This document shows positions 53,749 through 64,000 of a stretch of 64,000 bases of DNA, piece by piece (the stretch's first letter is position 1; every line of letters starts with the position of its first letter). Origin of the DNA: Flammulina velutipes (taxonomy: Eukaryota; Basidiomycota; Agaricomycetes; Agaricales; Physalacriaceae); contig CM022369.1 in the NCBI GenBank assembly GCA_011800155.1, forward strand, positions 558,001-622,000, written 5' to 3'. The notes under the pieces are model-generated. The model did no database searches. It was not told the DNA's origin and worked only from the letters and a program-made list of their open reading frames with translations. Position numbers and translations under genes: made by a program.

Positions 53749-56676
53749 TTACAGCTTGTCATAGTAGTCATCGACAGAAGGAATTTCGGGCTAGATGCTT
53801 CGTCAGATTGAACATTCATACGTCGACAAACAACAAGTACCTTGAGACCCTTGCGTACACGGATGCGAGTAACGAGTTCCTCGAGCTTGCTACCCTTGTC
53901 GAGAGGAGCTGTATCGGTAATAAGTAGGTGTTCCACGACAAGGAATGTAGAGACTCACATCCGGTCATTACCTCCCAGTGATCCATGACGGCCTGGGGGA
54001 ATGCCTGGCCACCGGTGTGTTGGCGGAGCTCGCCATTGAAACCGAAAGACTCTGCGACGGGAAGGTATGCCTTGACTGTGAACATGGGGGTTCCGATACG
54101 CTGTTCTTCGGAGAAGACCTGTCCACGCCTCTTGTTCAGACATGAGTAGATACCACCAATGGCGTTTTCAGGACATTGAATCTCGACTGTTTGAAACGTT
54201 CAGTGGATGAGCCAGCGGAAGAATAACGACAACGTACCCTGGTAGATCGGCTCTTGTAGACCTGGAGTCGCAAGTAGGCAGGCAGCGTAGCAGACACGAC
54301 GACACACAGGGATGAGCTGTCCTCCACCACGATGGAGGCAGCGTAGCAGACACGACGACACACAGGGATGAGCTGTCCTCCACCACGATGGATGGCATCA
54401 GCGTGGAGCTAAACTAAGGTGAGCCAAACAACATCTAACAGAAAATAGAAAGGACATACAGTAACATCGAGGATGTTGAAGCGGATACCACGCATGTTCT
54501 CTTCTGCGCAGACACCCTCCTTGGTTGCCCACTGGAATGCTGCAACACAAGAATCCTTGATTTCGTTAAGGTATTGCACACCCTTGGTCACATCGACCAA
54601 CAAGTTGGGGCCAGTGGTATCAGGACCGAAACACCAAATCTTCCTGGCATCGGTGACATCCCAGCCGAACTCATCAGCCATGATACGGGCACGAGCCTTG
54701 AAATCGTCGCGCGAAGCGACCTTGCCGTCCTCGATAGCTTTAGTAAGCTCCTCATCGATGGGAAGTGCCTTGACGTAGAGACGATTGTGCTTGTTCTGGG
54801 ATTTTGAAAGCGCAACGATCGACGACTCGGCCTTGACAGTCTCGCGATAAGGAACGACGGGGTCGGAGATCTTGAGGGGGACACCAGCGTGGTCTTCTTG
54901 GAGATCCTAAGTCCTAGTGTCAATCACTGTGTTCAGCGGCAAAGGAAGATGAGACTGACCTTCAAGCAAATCTCCAAGTGCAGCTCACCGGCACCAGCGA
55001 CAATGTGCTCGCCAGTCTCAGAAATCCATGCCTGGACACAAGGGTCGGACTTGGAGAGACGCTTGAGACCTTCGACGAGCTTGGGTAGATCGGCAGCGTT
55101 CTTGACCTCGACAGCGACCTGGACGACAGGGGAAACGGAGAACCTCATGACCTTCATGTTGTGGGCAGTCTCAGAAGTCGTCAAAGTACCGCTCTTCAAC
55201 AGGAACTGATCGACACCAACGAGACCAATGATGTTACCGGCAGGGCAATCCTCAATAGGCTCGATGTAACGACCCATCATGAGAACAGTGCGCTGGATAG
55301 ACTTGATGAACAAGTCGTCCTTCTTTCCGGGAATGTAGTTGGGTCCTTGGATACGGATTTTGGGTCCGGACTTGACAGTTCCAGAGAAGACACGACCGAA
55401 GGCGTAGAAACGACCTTTGTCGGAGGTGGGCACCATCTTGGAGACGTAGAGAACAAGAGGGGCTTTGGGGTCACAGTCACGGATACCGATGGCAGACTCG
55501 TCGTCCATAGGACCCTCGTAGAGGGTCTCGACGCGGTAGCGCTGTGCGGTGGCGGGGGAGGGAAGGTTGATGACTATCATCTCCAAGAGAGAGTCACCGG
55601 CGGGAAGGAACTTGCTTGTCCACACCGAACTTCTTCGCATAGCGTCCTGCGAACTGCCTGAGTGTGAAACCCCATCCGTGAAGACCAGAGCCGAAGGCGA
55701 CGGTTCCACGCTCAGGGTAGACCTGGACATCACCGAGAGCCTCGTCGTGGTATGTAGAGATAATGACGTTGACACTCTCGACGGTACGCTGGAAGGACTG
55801 GTACAGCGATTCCTTGTCGACTTGGAGCTCGAGAAGGGCACGATCGACCTTGTTGATGATGACAACGGGCTTGATGCGCTCGGTCAGGGCCTGACGAAGG
55901 ACGGTCTCGGTCTGCACGCAGACACCATCGACACAGTCAACGACGACGAGGGCACCGTCAGTGACACGTAGGGCAGCAGTGACTTCAGAAGAGAAATCGA
56001 CGTGACCAGGAGAGTCGATCAAGTTAATCAAGAACTCGTTTCCTGCGACAACGTCAGTAATTCATAGCAAGCGATGGCAGGATGACAAGCGTACCGTCAG
56101 TCTTTTGCTTGATCGCATTCACCTCTTCCTTTTCCATCGCAAAATACATGGAAATGGCGGTGGACTTGATGGTGATACCACGCTCTTTTTCGTCTTCTCT
56201 TGTGTCGGTGAACCGCATGTCACCAGCCTTTGCTGAGGCGATGATACCGGCTTTGGAAACCAGAGAATCGGTCAAGGTCGATTTTCCGTGGTCGACTGGG
56301 CCAACACATGAGACGAAGCCGGCGTGGATGAAAAATGTGAGACGCACCGTGCGCAATAACACTCATGTTACGGATGTTCGTCGGCTTGTCCATAAGCTGA
56401 CGAACCTCTCGATTTTCCGTGGTCGACTGGGCCAACACATGAGACGAAGCCGGCGTGGATGAAAAATGTGAGACGCACCGTGCGCAATAACACTCATGTT
56501 ACGGATGTTCGTCGGCTTGTCCATAAGCTGACGAACCTGATCTGAACAAAGGATAATCGACGGTCAGAACGGCAAGCGACTCCTCGAAGTCGTTGAAAAC
56601 TTGCCTATGGTGAAGTTACTGAAAATTTTTCATCAGTGTCATCCTTCCACAACGATAAGGAGAAGACATACACCAT
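53749..56676 (-). CDS. EFT2: translation elongation factor 2 (eEF2), structurally damaged copy
   Basis: eEF2 drives ribosomal translocation. The start MVNFTI is split over exons of 5 and 14 bases. [20 protein letters not shown] leads to HVDHGKST (G1), then [22 protein letters not shown], the domain II-IV blocks [20 protein letters not shown] and [29 protein letters not shown] with the diphthamide His, and the end DDYYDKL. Three lesions interrupt it: a 130-bp tandem repeat at 56278-56538, a missing block of about 77 codons at 55613-55617 (FGVDK runs directly into KFLPAGD, out of frame), and a 56-bp tandem repeat at 54280-54391. Apart from these the sequence is fully conserved. As written it cannot encode a full eEF2. 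An assembly fault or a recent broken duplicate are the main explanations. The intron at 56542-56604 is GC-AG. Confidence 0.9.
54280..54391. repeat. perfect 56-bp tandem duplication inside eEF2
   Basis: Positions 54280-54335 and 54336-54391 are identical. The unit spans the codons from IHRGGGQ to CYAA beside the diphthamide loop. 56 is not a multiple of three, so the frame is lost unless part is spliced out. Confidence 0.95.
56278..56538. repeat. 130-bp tandem duplication inside eEF2
   Basis: Positions 56278-56407 and 56409-56538 are identical, separated by one base. Each copy carries most of an exon (VRQLMDKP...VIAH), the whole following intron and the P-loop start (DHGKS). Using the first donor (56478) with the second acceptor (56296) would still give a normal message. 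Confidence 0.93.
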
Positions 56677-57078
56677 GGTGACTAGTTTTTAGAAGAGTAC
56701 AATGAGAAACGGTTTTTATGACAGCCTGCGACAGTCGTACAGCCGGAGAGCGACTGCAGAGAGGATTGTGGTGATGATTTTCGCGGGTTACCAAGATGTA
56801 GTCTTATCGATCATCTGTAGGGCCGGCTTAAATACCTCCACGTGACTCTCCCGACGCGGCACCGACGCATGGCATGCCTGAGAGATCCGGGCTAGTCTTC
56901 AAGACAAACGACCAGACAGCGACTCAAAGAACACGAAAGGTACCTGGAAGGCACAGGTAATCGGAGAATGTGGCGCTCAAAGTGATTTAAAGTGACTCCC
57001 GTAGGGGCTCGCAACCGAGAACAGTTGACCGGCCGAACCGTTCTTGTGAAAATTCTACAATTGAATACAGTCGTTGTA
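56677..57078. other. eEF2 promoter region and 3' end of methylisocitrate lyase
   Basis: A TATTTAA element lies at about 56829-56835 on the minus strand, roughly 155 bases before the eEF2 ATG. No gene was seen. Confidence 0.4.
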
Positions 57079-59398
57079 TTAGAATGAATGCTCCGTAGAA
57101 TCCTTTCCAACAGCAGAAGTACTGGAAGAGCCCGAGGAGACTGTTGATAAGATGCTGTCGATGTAATTGGCGCCACTCCTATAAAATTTATGAGCTTCCA
57201 GGCAACACACAAAATAGAGGAATCACTGACCATTTCTGGTGAGTCAGAACGTCGCAACCGATCTCCTTCTCCTTCCGTTGCACAAGTTCTACATACGCTA
57301 ACATACCGTCTTCCTTGAAACGGGCAGCGAGCTCAGCTGTCCAAGTCATCAATTATAATTCATCATCAGATAGATGAGTAGACGCACCCGTAGCCGCAGC
57401 ACCGCTATGTAGACCAGCGAGAGAGATCAACTGCAAGACAAATCTAGAAAAGTATATCAGTATCTCTTCTCAGCATCACCCTAAAAACTCACCCTTCCTT
57501 AGCTAGATCCCAAACGAAGCTCTTGAGATCAGCGTCTAGAAGTCAATAATGTCAATTGACTGTGAAGCAGTACATGGTTGTAAATACCTGAGAACCCATG
57601 AGCCGACCAGTTGAAGCTCGGGCTCAAATTATAGACGAACATCCTGCTCGACAGTCAGACCTTGCCCTAGGGCATAATCAAGATGAACGTACTTTCCAGG
57701 GAATTTCTCCCTGATCTTCCGAGCAAATGACCGGGCTTGTTCAATATCGGGATTCTTCGTCTCCAGCCAGAGAATATCAGCGTATGGAGCGAAAGCCATA
57801 GCACGTTTGATAGCAGGCTGTGAGGAGATGAAGAATGCTAGTAGGGCTGATGGTACCTCACTTACCTCTATACCACCAGTGCAATGATAGTAACCTTCCT
57901 TCGTCCGCGGTACTATATGGATTGGTGAACGGAGGTCACATTCACGAATAATGAAACTCACAATCACTGTTCCAGAAAATCGAATGTCCCAAGATGTCTT
58001 CGGCAACATCTCGAGCGTCGTCAGTGGACTTGCCCGCAACGGCCTTGAGATACGAGTCCCAGGCTGCTGTTTTATCTTCGATGGCTGAGTTATCTAAAGC
58101 CTTGGAGACGGCTAGCAAGAAAGTTGATTAGAAGAGCATCGATTACAAACACTTTCGAGACTAACCTTGGTTGAAGGTACACAACGGATGTTGCGTTGTC
58201 CAGTTGGTTTCAAGCTCTTCAATTTCAGCGCTGGATGCACCGGATGCTGCTGCTTCAGCCAAAGTTTGCGCTAGAGATTTACTGCCATCCGTAGTCGTTC
58301 CAAGGATGAATTCTTGGTCCTCAACGTCAACGTTGGAAGATATGAGTTTGCCTGATTCGGAATCGGTACGTGCAATAAGCAACATTGTAGACTTCAAGAG
58401 ATCCAACTGGAATCGAGAAGCAACGAGGCGAGATATATGAGTCGAGGTTGGCACCAGAACCTTTCCTCCTAGATGACCGCACTTTCCGTTTCTCAGCCGG
58501 GTGGTAACGGGAGAGTGATATGATAGTACTCACTTTCTTGCCCCCATGTAGCTGATCTTCCATATGAATGGCAGCCGCACCCTTTCAGAATTCAGTCTGT
58601 TTTTTGAGCACACGAAGACCCAATCAACGTACAGATTCCGCAAACAGCTTGACCAACTTCATTACAGCAGATAGGCCACCATGTCTGTCGAATGTTAGAG
58701 TTATTATCGCGTTTTAGATTGTTCAATATACATACCCAGTGTCAGCATCGGCAATGATGGGACGCAAGTAATCGATACGCTCCATCTTTTGTCTCTTCTC
58801 GGGAGTGGCAGACATCCTTTCGTCATAATGCTTCTTGTCGTGTAACTGTTGGGCACGGAATATCCTCTGAACTTGGTTGGGTACGGTCGTGTAAGGATAG
58901 TCACTATAGAGCCGTCATGAATCGACCACAGTTGGAAGATGAACAGTAGACGTACCCAAGATCGGGACCAACTTCATTGCTTGCGGTGGTCAAAACACTG
59001 GAGGCTGCCCAACCCGAAATATAGACGACCTCTTGGTGGCGCGCCATTTGAGTCATTTGAACGGGGTCGATGGCGCCCATGGTATGGACAGGTTTCTTGG
59101 CCTCTGCTGCTCGATTGAGGACCTTGAAGAGCTTGTCGGATAACAAAGTAGCTGGAAGGGGAACGACGGGGAGAGAACCCTGTTTAGTAACAACAGATGC
59201 TGCAGAGTAGGGCCTCTTGATGCCAGCGAAACGAGGGCTGTTGAAGAAGTCTTCCATGTCGGATACACTCTCATTGAACTGGTGTGTTTCTTCATCCACC
59301 GAGAGAGGGTCAAGAGGAAGTGGATGATGCGTAGACGACATGACACGGATAGACCTGCCAGAGGATAAATACCGACGGACGGAGCGAGTCCTCAGCAT
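57079..59398 (-). CDS. icl2: mitochondrial 2-methylisocitrate lyase (isocitrate lyase family)
   Basis: Thirteen exons encode 569 residues. The enzyme splits 2-methylisocitrate to pyruvate and succinate in the methylcitrate cycle for propionyl-CoA. The N terminus MLRTRSVRRYLSSGRSIRVM is a mitochondrial presequence, unlike glyoxylate-cycle isocitrate lyase. Core motifs are FAGIKRPYSAASVV, SGWAASSV, IADADTGHGGL, the mobile loop HMEDQLHGGKKCGHLGGKVL carrying the catalytic KKCGH, ARTDSESGKL, RTKEGYYHCTGGIE and NLSPSFNWSAHGFS. The LHGGKKCGH form also fits the methylisocitrate branch (yeast Icl2). The C terminus ends TEHSF, not a peroxisomal tripeptide. All junctions are phase-consistent. Confidence 0.9.
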
Positions 59399-59869
59399 TT
59401 CTAAAGAGTGGTGAGTGACAGCAAGGATCAGGAGGAACGGACGGGCCTTTTAAACTGGGACTGGGTTGATTGTGATTCCGACGAGGTGTCGTGACCCGTT
59501 TCCGGCAATGGCGACAGACGGCGCGTCCTCCGGGTAGGTTCCAGTGAGTTCCAGTGAGAAGCTAAAAGCGTGTTTGAGCAGGTCCGGCGTGCAAGGCAAA
59601 CAGAAGAGAGGCATGATGACGCGGGGCAAGTTCAAGCTCTCTGACTCAGGGTCCACAAGACCAAACAACTTGCTTTCTACCGACCACCGCTTCAATCGTT
59701 ACAACGCTCGCGACGCGTTCTCAATATTCGAGATACACTGAAATTCAAGGTAGGTATGTTGCCGTCAGATATGCGTATTGACTACAGCCCTTTAGAATGA
59801 ATGATAAGGCATAACACACTGCCTTCTAAATATTTGTCCCATTTACGCAATTTCACACTATCCAGCACC
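59399..59869. other. intergenic, promoter of methylisocitrate lyase
   Basis: Short open frames on both strands (59450-59741) overlap each other and lack similarity. Nothing else was seen. Confidence 0.4.
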
Positions 59870-61240
59870 TGAAGGAGACGTCCTCTTCGATCCCGAGGCT
59901 TACCAACATGAATACGACACCTCTACTCGTTGAAGAACTTGAACTTGGACCCTCACGAACGTACTATCGCGGATCTTGACACAAGCAAGGTCATGCTCAA
60001 TGTGGCATTCGAGGAGCTCTTCGTGCATGACATGCTCTCTCTATCGTCTCTATTATAGGCTTCAGGTTGAAGGACCTCAGGGACAACCAGATATCCCCCG
60101 GCGCAAAGCAACTCTCGGTTCAGTTCGACGTATCTTCTCGGAAAGACCGTGCTATATATTTTTTCTGACCTATTGAACGAGTTTGAAAGTCCTGGCGAAC
60201 TCCTTGCCAATCTAATCCTCTGGTCATTCATCAACATTCATGTCTACAAGCGACGCTGCTTTCAAAGGGAATTTCATCGGTATCCCTCATGTTTCACTAG
60301 ACATCTCGGTCGCACAGGCCTGTCCTCACTTTCCATCATCATCTACCAAGGAACTTATTTTGGCAAAGATATCTCGAAAGAGATGATTACAATGCTCCCG
60401 TCGCCATTCACATCCATGGATTAGACTTTGGCTTCTCAAAGCGCTCAATCCTACGTATCAGCAGTAATAAACGCAGCCCTCGTTGTCTTCAAACCTCTTT
60501 TCACAATGCCACTAGTCAACTCTTCATCTTCAACATCTCATTTCCAACGACTTTTTTTCGACATCCCGTGGACAGTCCCGTCATACTAATAGCTATTACG
60601 CCCAACGAGGTAGCACATACTTTGTCGCAAATCTGAAAGAGGCCAGTCTTCAGGTGAGTGGGGACGTCGTGGGACCGACCAGACTTGCCGGAGTGCAGAC
60701 CGCTAGTCAGCCTGAAATTGGCTTCAGCGAAATGCATAACGCCTTCCCGATGGATGTAGACCACCTCTTTGAGGTACTCTTCCTTCCCTTGCCATCCTCG
60801 CTCTTTCTATACAAACAGATTGGTCTGGATGCTCACGCCTGTTCCATTGTCAATGTCGTTGTACGTTCTCCATCTCCCATCACTACCATCACCTTCTTAA
60901 ACGGTCGAGTCTTCGCAGATCTCACGCGCCTCTTTCCCCAACTCCAAATCCTCAATCTAGACGGGACAGCGCCAACGGGGATAACAGACGATACGATTCA
61001 AGAGCTATCAATCGAACCCGGAAAGCCCATACTGGCGTCTCACTTGTACACTGTCAACATGTCTGGATGTCTACAATTCTATGGTATCCTTCGAATCCGA
61101 TCAAACATTCGCCTCTTGAAGACGTAGTCGCTTTCGTGGGCCGAATCACACTTATCTGGAGAGGACGCAGAGGAGAAATCGAACCAACTTCTGGAGATTG
61201 CGGCGCGCATATGCTATGTTGTCACGCAGTGCTCAAATGA
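59870..61240 (+). pseudogene. remnant of an F-box/leucine-rich-repeat-like gene
   Basis: Coding-like fragments occur in changing frames: APEGDVLFDPEAYQHEYD near 59865-59930; LLNEFESPGELLANLILWSF at 60168-60230; QSAQSYVSAVINAALVVFKP near 60440; and a 157-residue plus frame (60654-61127) with FADLTRLFPQLQILNLDGTA and GITDDTIQELSIEPGKP, which resembles RNI-type leucine-rich repeats. I could not join these with valid splice sites into one open gene. A decayed gene is the simplest reading; an unrecognised multi-exon gene remains possible. Confidence 0.35.
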
Positions 61241-62435
61241 AATAGAATCTTGAGTCAGCGTCACTTGAAATCGCATTCTTAGCAAGTACTTCCCCTGTCG
61301 ATTGAGTCGGCCAAAACGTACAAGATGTAGCTTCAGAGCTTCATACACCGATACTAGTATCGTCTACTACGCACTGGCATGACGACCTCTATGTACATGC
61401 TTTCAGCGTACGTTTGTCGTTTAACTCATCGTCTCGGAGTCCGGGGATCAAAGAGTTTTTGACATGTAGGAAATATCCCACGGATTTAGTACGTAGAATG
61501 TGACATTCTTCGCATGCTGTCAGTATCTGACGATGAGCAAGAACAGTGTGAAGAGAGATGAGAAACCTTTAACGCACATTACGGTAGCTTAAGAAATCTT
61601 TACAAAACTGTTAATGCTATAGCCATATCGGAGTATCTCGCGCGAAGAAGAAATGTATTATTACGATTTCAATTGAGTAGATTTCTCAAGGTGAGGCTGA
61701 CGCCACCTTGTTACGCCACGGTAACTGCCGAGTGTTTTGAACACGCCCTGCACACCTTGGTCTTAGCCCACAACTTTGTTTGCGCCGCCTCGATATGCTC
61801 GCCATTCTATTTGCCCCAAGGTTAACGCGCTTTACGAGGCTGTGACAGCCCTCTCTTGGGCCACTTGGGATTGAAGTAGATGCGGAGATACGACCATGTC
61901 GGTTTGGCAAGAGGCGTTCCATCATCGCCTCCATCATGGTTCTCGGTGCCACCAATTGAGCGATGCTGTTGTATGGCTCCTCTCTTCTTTCCTTTTGTTC
62001 CCTATATTGCCATAGCCATTGACAGGACTCCTTCTTGCTGGATGCCATCTAAGCTTCATGACTCTCTGATCTGACGCGCGTGTTTTAGTAGTAACTGTTG
62101 CGGATGCTCGGATGCTTCAAAACGCTGCGGTCTCTTCATTACGTATGAAGCAAACCTGAAAGTCCTCCGCCAGATGTGCTTTGGATGGCCTGCGGTTTGG
62201 GCGCTCCCAACATAGCGGCCGGACTAAAAAAATTGTACCGTATGTCGACGAACGGCGCAACGATAGGATTCATGGTATGTGCCACAAGAATGGACGACGA
62301 ACCCACAGAAGAATCTTCTGGCTTCGAACGTCGCTTCAATTGCGGCAGCTTTCACGTCATGTCATCTTAACGCCTTCTCGTTCTCGGGCCCAATACGGTA
62401 ATATCAATATCAAGCTCGTTATACGCCTTCGGTGA
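61241..62435. other. intergenic
   Basis: Open frames of 120 residues (61686-62048, minus) and 64-84 residues (plus) overlap each other and resemble no family. The minus frame is rich in Arg, Ser and Met with no domain. No RNA gene was seen. Confidence 0.4.
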
Positions 62436-62443
62436 TATATAAA
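62436..62443 (+). promoter_or_regulatory. TATA box
   Basis: TATATAAA lies 22 bases before the first in-frame ATG (62465) and 55 before the second (62498). With a usual TATA-to-start distance near 30 bases, the second ATG may be the true start. Confidence 0.55.
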
Positions 62444-62464
62444 CGGCCGCGAACAAAAGCAGAA

Positions 62465-63463
62465 ATGGTTGGCTCTCCCTTTCATTTGCTTTCAACCATG
62501 TCGTCCTCGTCTGTGATGACCTCGCGCTCCACGCTCATGCACGCCGCACTCGCATACCTCTCAGATGAGATCAACACTCTCGACACCCTCATCTCGTCCA
62601 GATCATCCCTCTGTGTCTCCTCCTCCCCGCTGTTGTCCCTCCCTTCGGAACTGCTCTACATCATCCGCTCCCACCTCATACTAGCCATCACTGCGCAGCT
62701 CATGGACCGTTCAGTATCCGCTCTGAAGCGATACGAATCGACCCTTCGTGTCCTCCTCTGTCCAGAGTGCATACAATATAACCAAGACGTATACGGCAAA
62801 GACGTTTGGAGTTGGGAACAGTTCTCCGGTGCATGCGGATGTTTGCAGAGAGGCTGGAGACTCAAGAACGCTTCCTCCATCACACAACCTTCCTTGTCCA
62901 CCATAAATCCCAAACAATTCATTGATCGCACGCATTGGCTGGAATACTACCTCTCACGAAAATCCCTTCGCTTCTTGCACGGTCGTCGCATCCCTTCGTC
63001 CTCAAAATCACCGGAGATCATCTGGGACGCAGTATCCATGGTATTAGCAGACTTCAACTGCAAGCTCGTCCGCGCCAAGGAACGACAGCGCAGATTGCTC
63101 TCGAGAGAAGTGCTAGTCGTGCCCCATGACGTGGAGAACGTTCCTGTCCACGACGAGTGGATCGACGGGGTCACCATACATCGCGTGGATAGGGACCTCG
63201 GACTTTCCCTTTGCCACTCAAACGCAATCGAAGACGCGTCCCCTTCATCTTCCCCTCCATCTCCCCGTGCATCCTATTTCCTGCCCGACTTTCATAAGAT
63301 CACTTCGCGGGAATACTACCCCGAGGTGGCTTTGATTCAACCCACTCTGGATAGCATCTCGTCCGTCCTTGCAACCCTCTTCGCCGTGCCCGTTGCATGC
63401 GCCACCCTCATCCTAACCATTGTATGCTTGTACTCAAGACCGGGCGCCTTCCGTGTCATGTGA
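62465..63463 (+). CDS. unknown protein with F-box-like motif and C-terminal membrane span
   Basis: A single exon of 332 residues (321 if the ATG at 62498 is used). SLPSELLYIIRSHLILAITA resembles an F-box helix pair. A cysteine group follows (LLCPECIQYNQDVYG, FSGACGCLQRG), perhaps a metal site. The middle is SPEIIWDAVSMVLADFNCKL, and the C terminus holds one hydrophobic span, LFAVPVACATLILTIVCLYS. Comparable proteins of unknown function are common in mushroom genomes. The membrane span makes a soluble SCF role doubtful. Confidence 0.7.
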   Translation: MVGSPFHLLSTMSSSSVMTSRSTLMHAALAYLSDEINTLDTLISSRSSLCVSSSPLLSLPSELLYIIRSHLILAITAQLMDRSVSALKRYESTLRVLLCPECIQYNQDVYGKDVWSWEQFSGACGCLQRGWRLKNASSITQPSLSTINPKQFIDRTHWLEYYLSRKSLRFLHGRRIPSSSKSPEIIWDAVSMVLADFNCKLVRAKERQRRLLSREVLVVPHDVENVPVHDEWIDGVTIHRVDRDLGLSLCHSNAIEDASPSSSPPSPRASYFLPDFHKITSREYYPEVALIQPTLDSISSVLATLFAVPVACATLILTIVCLYSRPGAFRVM

Positions 63464-64000
63464 AGCGCCTACCCACTCACCTATGCATTACCCAATAGTC
63501 CATTGCCACTATACACACACCAGGTGTCCCTTCCGGAATTCATGTCCCCGTTCACATCATCATCATCGTACATTTAGCTTCTTCCGTCTGCATACTATAC
63601 TTATTTTCCATTCTGTGTACTGTACGTAGCTCGAATCACATTCATCGGTCTAGTCGGGCCTCGGAGGACAATTTAAATATCTGTCGGGACAATCTCTTCT
63701 GTCCGACAAGTCCTGATAAGTCCTGTGCATGTACTGAGTTCTTTCCCCTCGGAACGCCACAATCAAACCACTTATGATCGGCGAACTGACCTTCTAGAGG
63801 TATTCTTGAATACCGGGACGTAAAATCGCATTTACCGTCTGAACGCTGCCGCCTGCGAGGCATTCAAATATGACCCGATTGACACTTATTTTACTCTGAC
63901 CAGATGTGGCGTAAATCAATGATCAGACATAGAACAAACAGGGTATCAAGAAATTGTTACAAGCGGTACGGTAAAGTCACATTTTTTGGTTCCAGCATGC
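63464..64000. other. intergenic to window end
   Basis: It contains the 3' region of the preceding gene. Short open frames on both strands (63420-63863) have no similarity. Confidence 0.45.

Noticed and set aside
61686..62048. 120-residue minus-strand open frame
   Set aside because: Low-complexity, no domain, overlapped by equally long plus-strand frames.

Overview
This window is nuclear DNA from a filamentous basidiomycete, most likely an Agaricomycete (mushroom-forming fungus). The reasons are: genes on both strands broken by many introns of about 45-65 bases; a DUF6535 membrane protein, a tiny single dsRBD protein and F-box proteins of the kind expanded in mushrooms; and a normal eukaryotic housekeeping set (Rab5, Snu114, calnexin, AP-2 sigma, eEF2). 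There are no bacterial or organellar features. I rebuilt exon structures by hand from splice sites and family conservation. Exon lengths sum to a multiple of three for nearly every rebuilt gene.

Layout. 1-10.8 kb: Rab5 (cut by the left edge), a Mei2-like RNA-binding protein, prefoldin 1, the U5 snRNP GTPase Snu114 and calnexin. 11.4-15 kb: a tandem pair of paraoxonase/arylesterase-like enzymes. 15-29 kb: an unknown zinc-ribbon protein, a DUF6535 protein, an unknown disordered protein, an NVJ2/TEX2-type lipid-transfer protein, Erv1, an F-box protein and a GATA-like zinc-finger protein. 29.5-34 kb: AP-2 sigma, mitochondrial ribosomal protein uL1m and the mitoribosome factor Rsm22. 34-39.5 kb is gene-poor but hides two small spliced genes that no single open frame reveals: a one-span membrane protein and a 74-residue dsRBD protein. 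39.5-47.6 kb: G-protein beta subunit, a protein with SUMO-interaction-like motifs and a RING-like finger, a golgin-like coiled coil, three tRNAs, and a divergent bHLH / Zn2Cys6 pair. 47.8-59.4 kb: a two-span membrane protein, an APH-fold kinase, Sfh1/Snf5, eEF2 and mitochondrial 2-methylisocitrate lyase. 59.9-64 kb: gene remnants and one F-box-like gene.

The most unusual signals concern gene structure. The Rab5 gene has a 6-base internal exon and one intron that lacks an AG acceptor. Four genes have GC-AG introns. A golgin exon of 21 bases encodes exactly one coiled-coil heptad. The otherwise highly conserved eEF2 gene carries three structural lesions (a 56-bp tandem duplication, a 130-bp tandem duplication and a missing internal block of about 230 bp); these are either assembly faults or a recently damaged locus. 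The Zn2Cys6 and F-box genes also show likely small frameshifts. I found no convincing transposon, CRISPR array, viral insertion or secondary-metabolite cluster.
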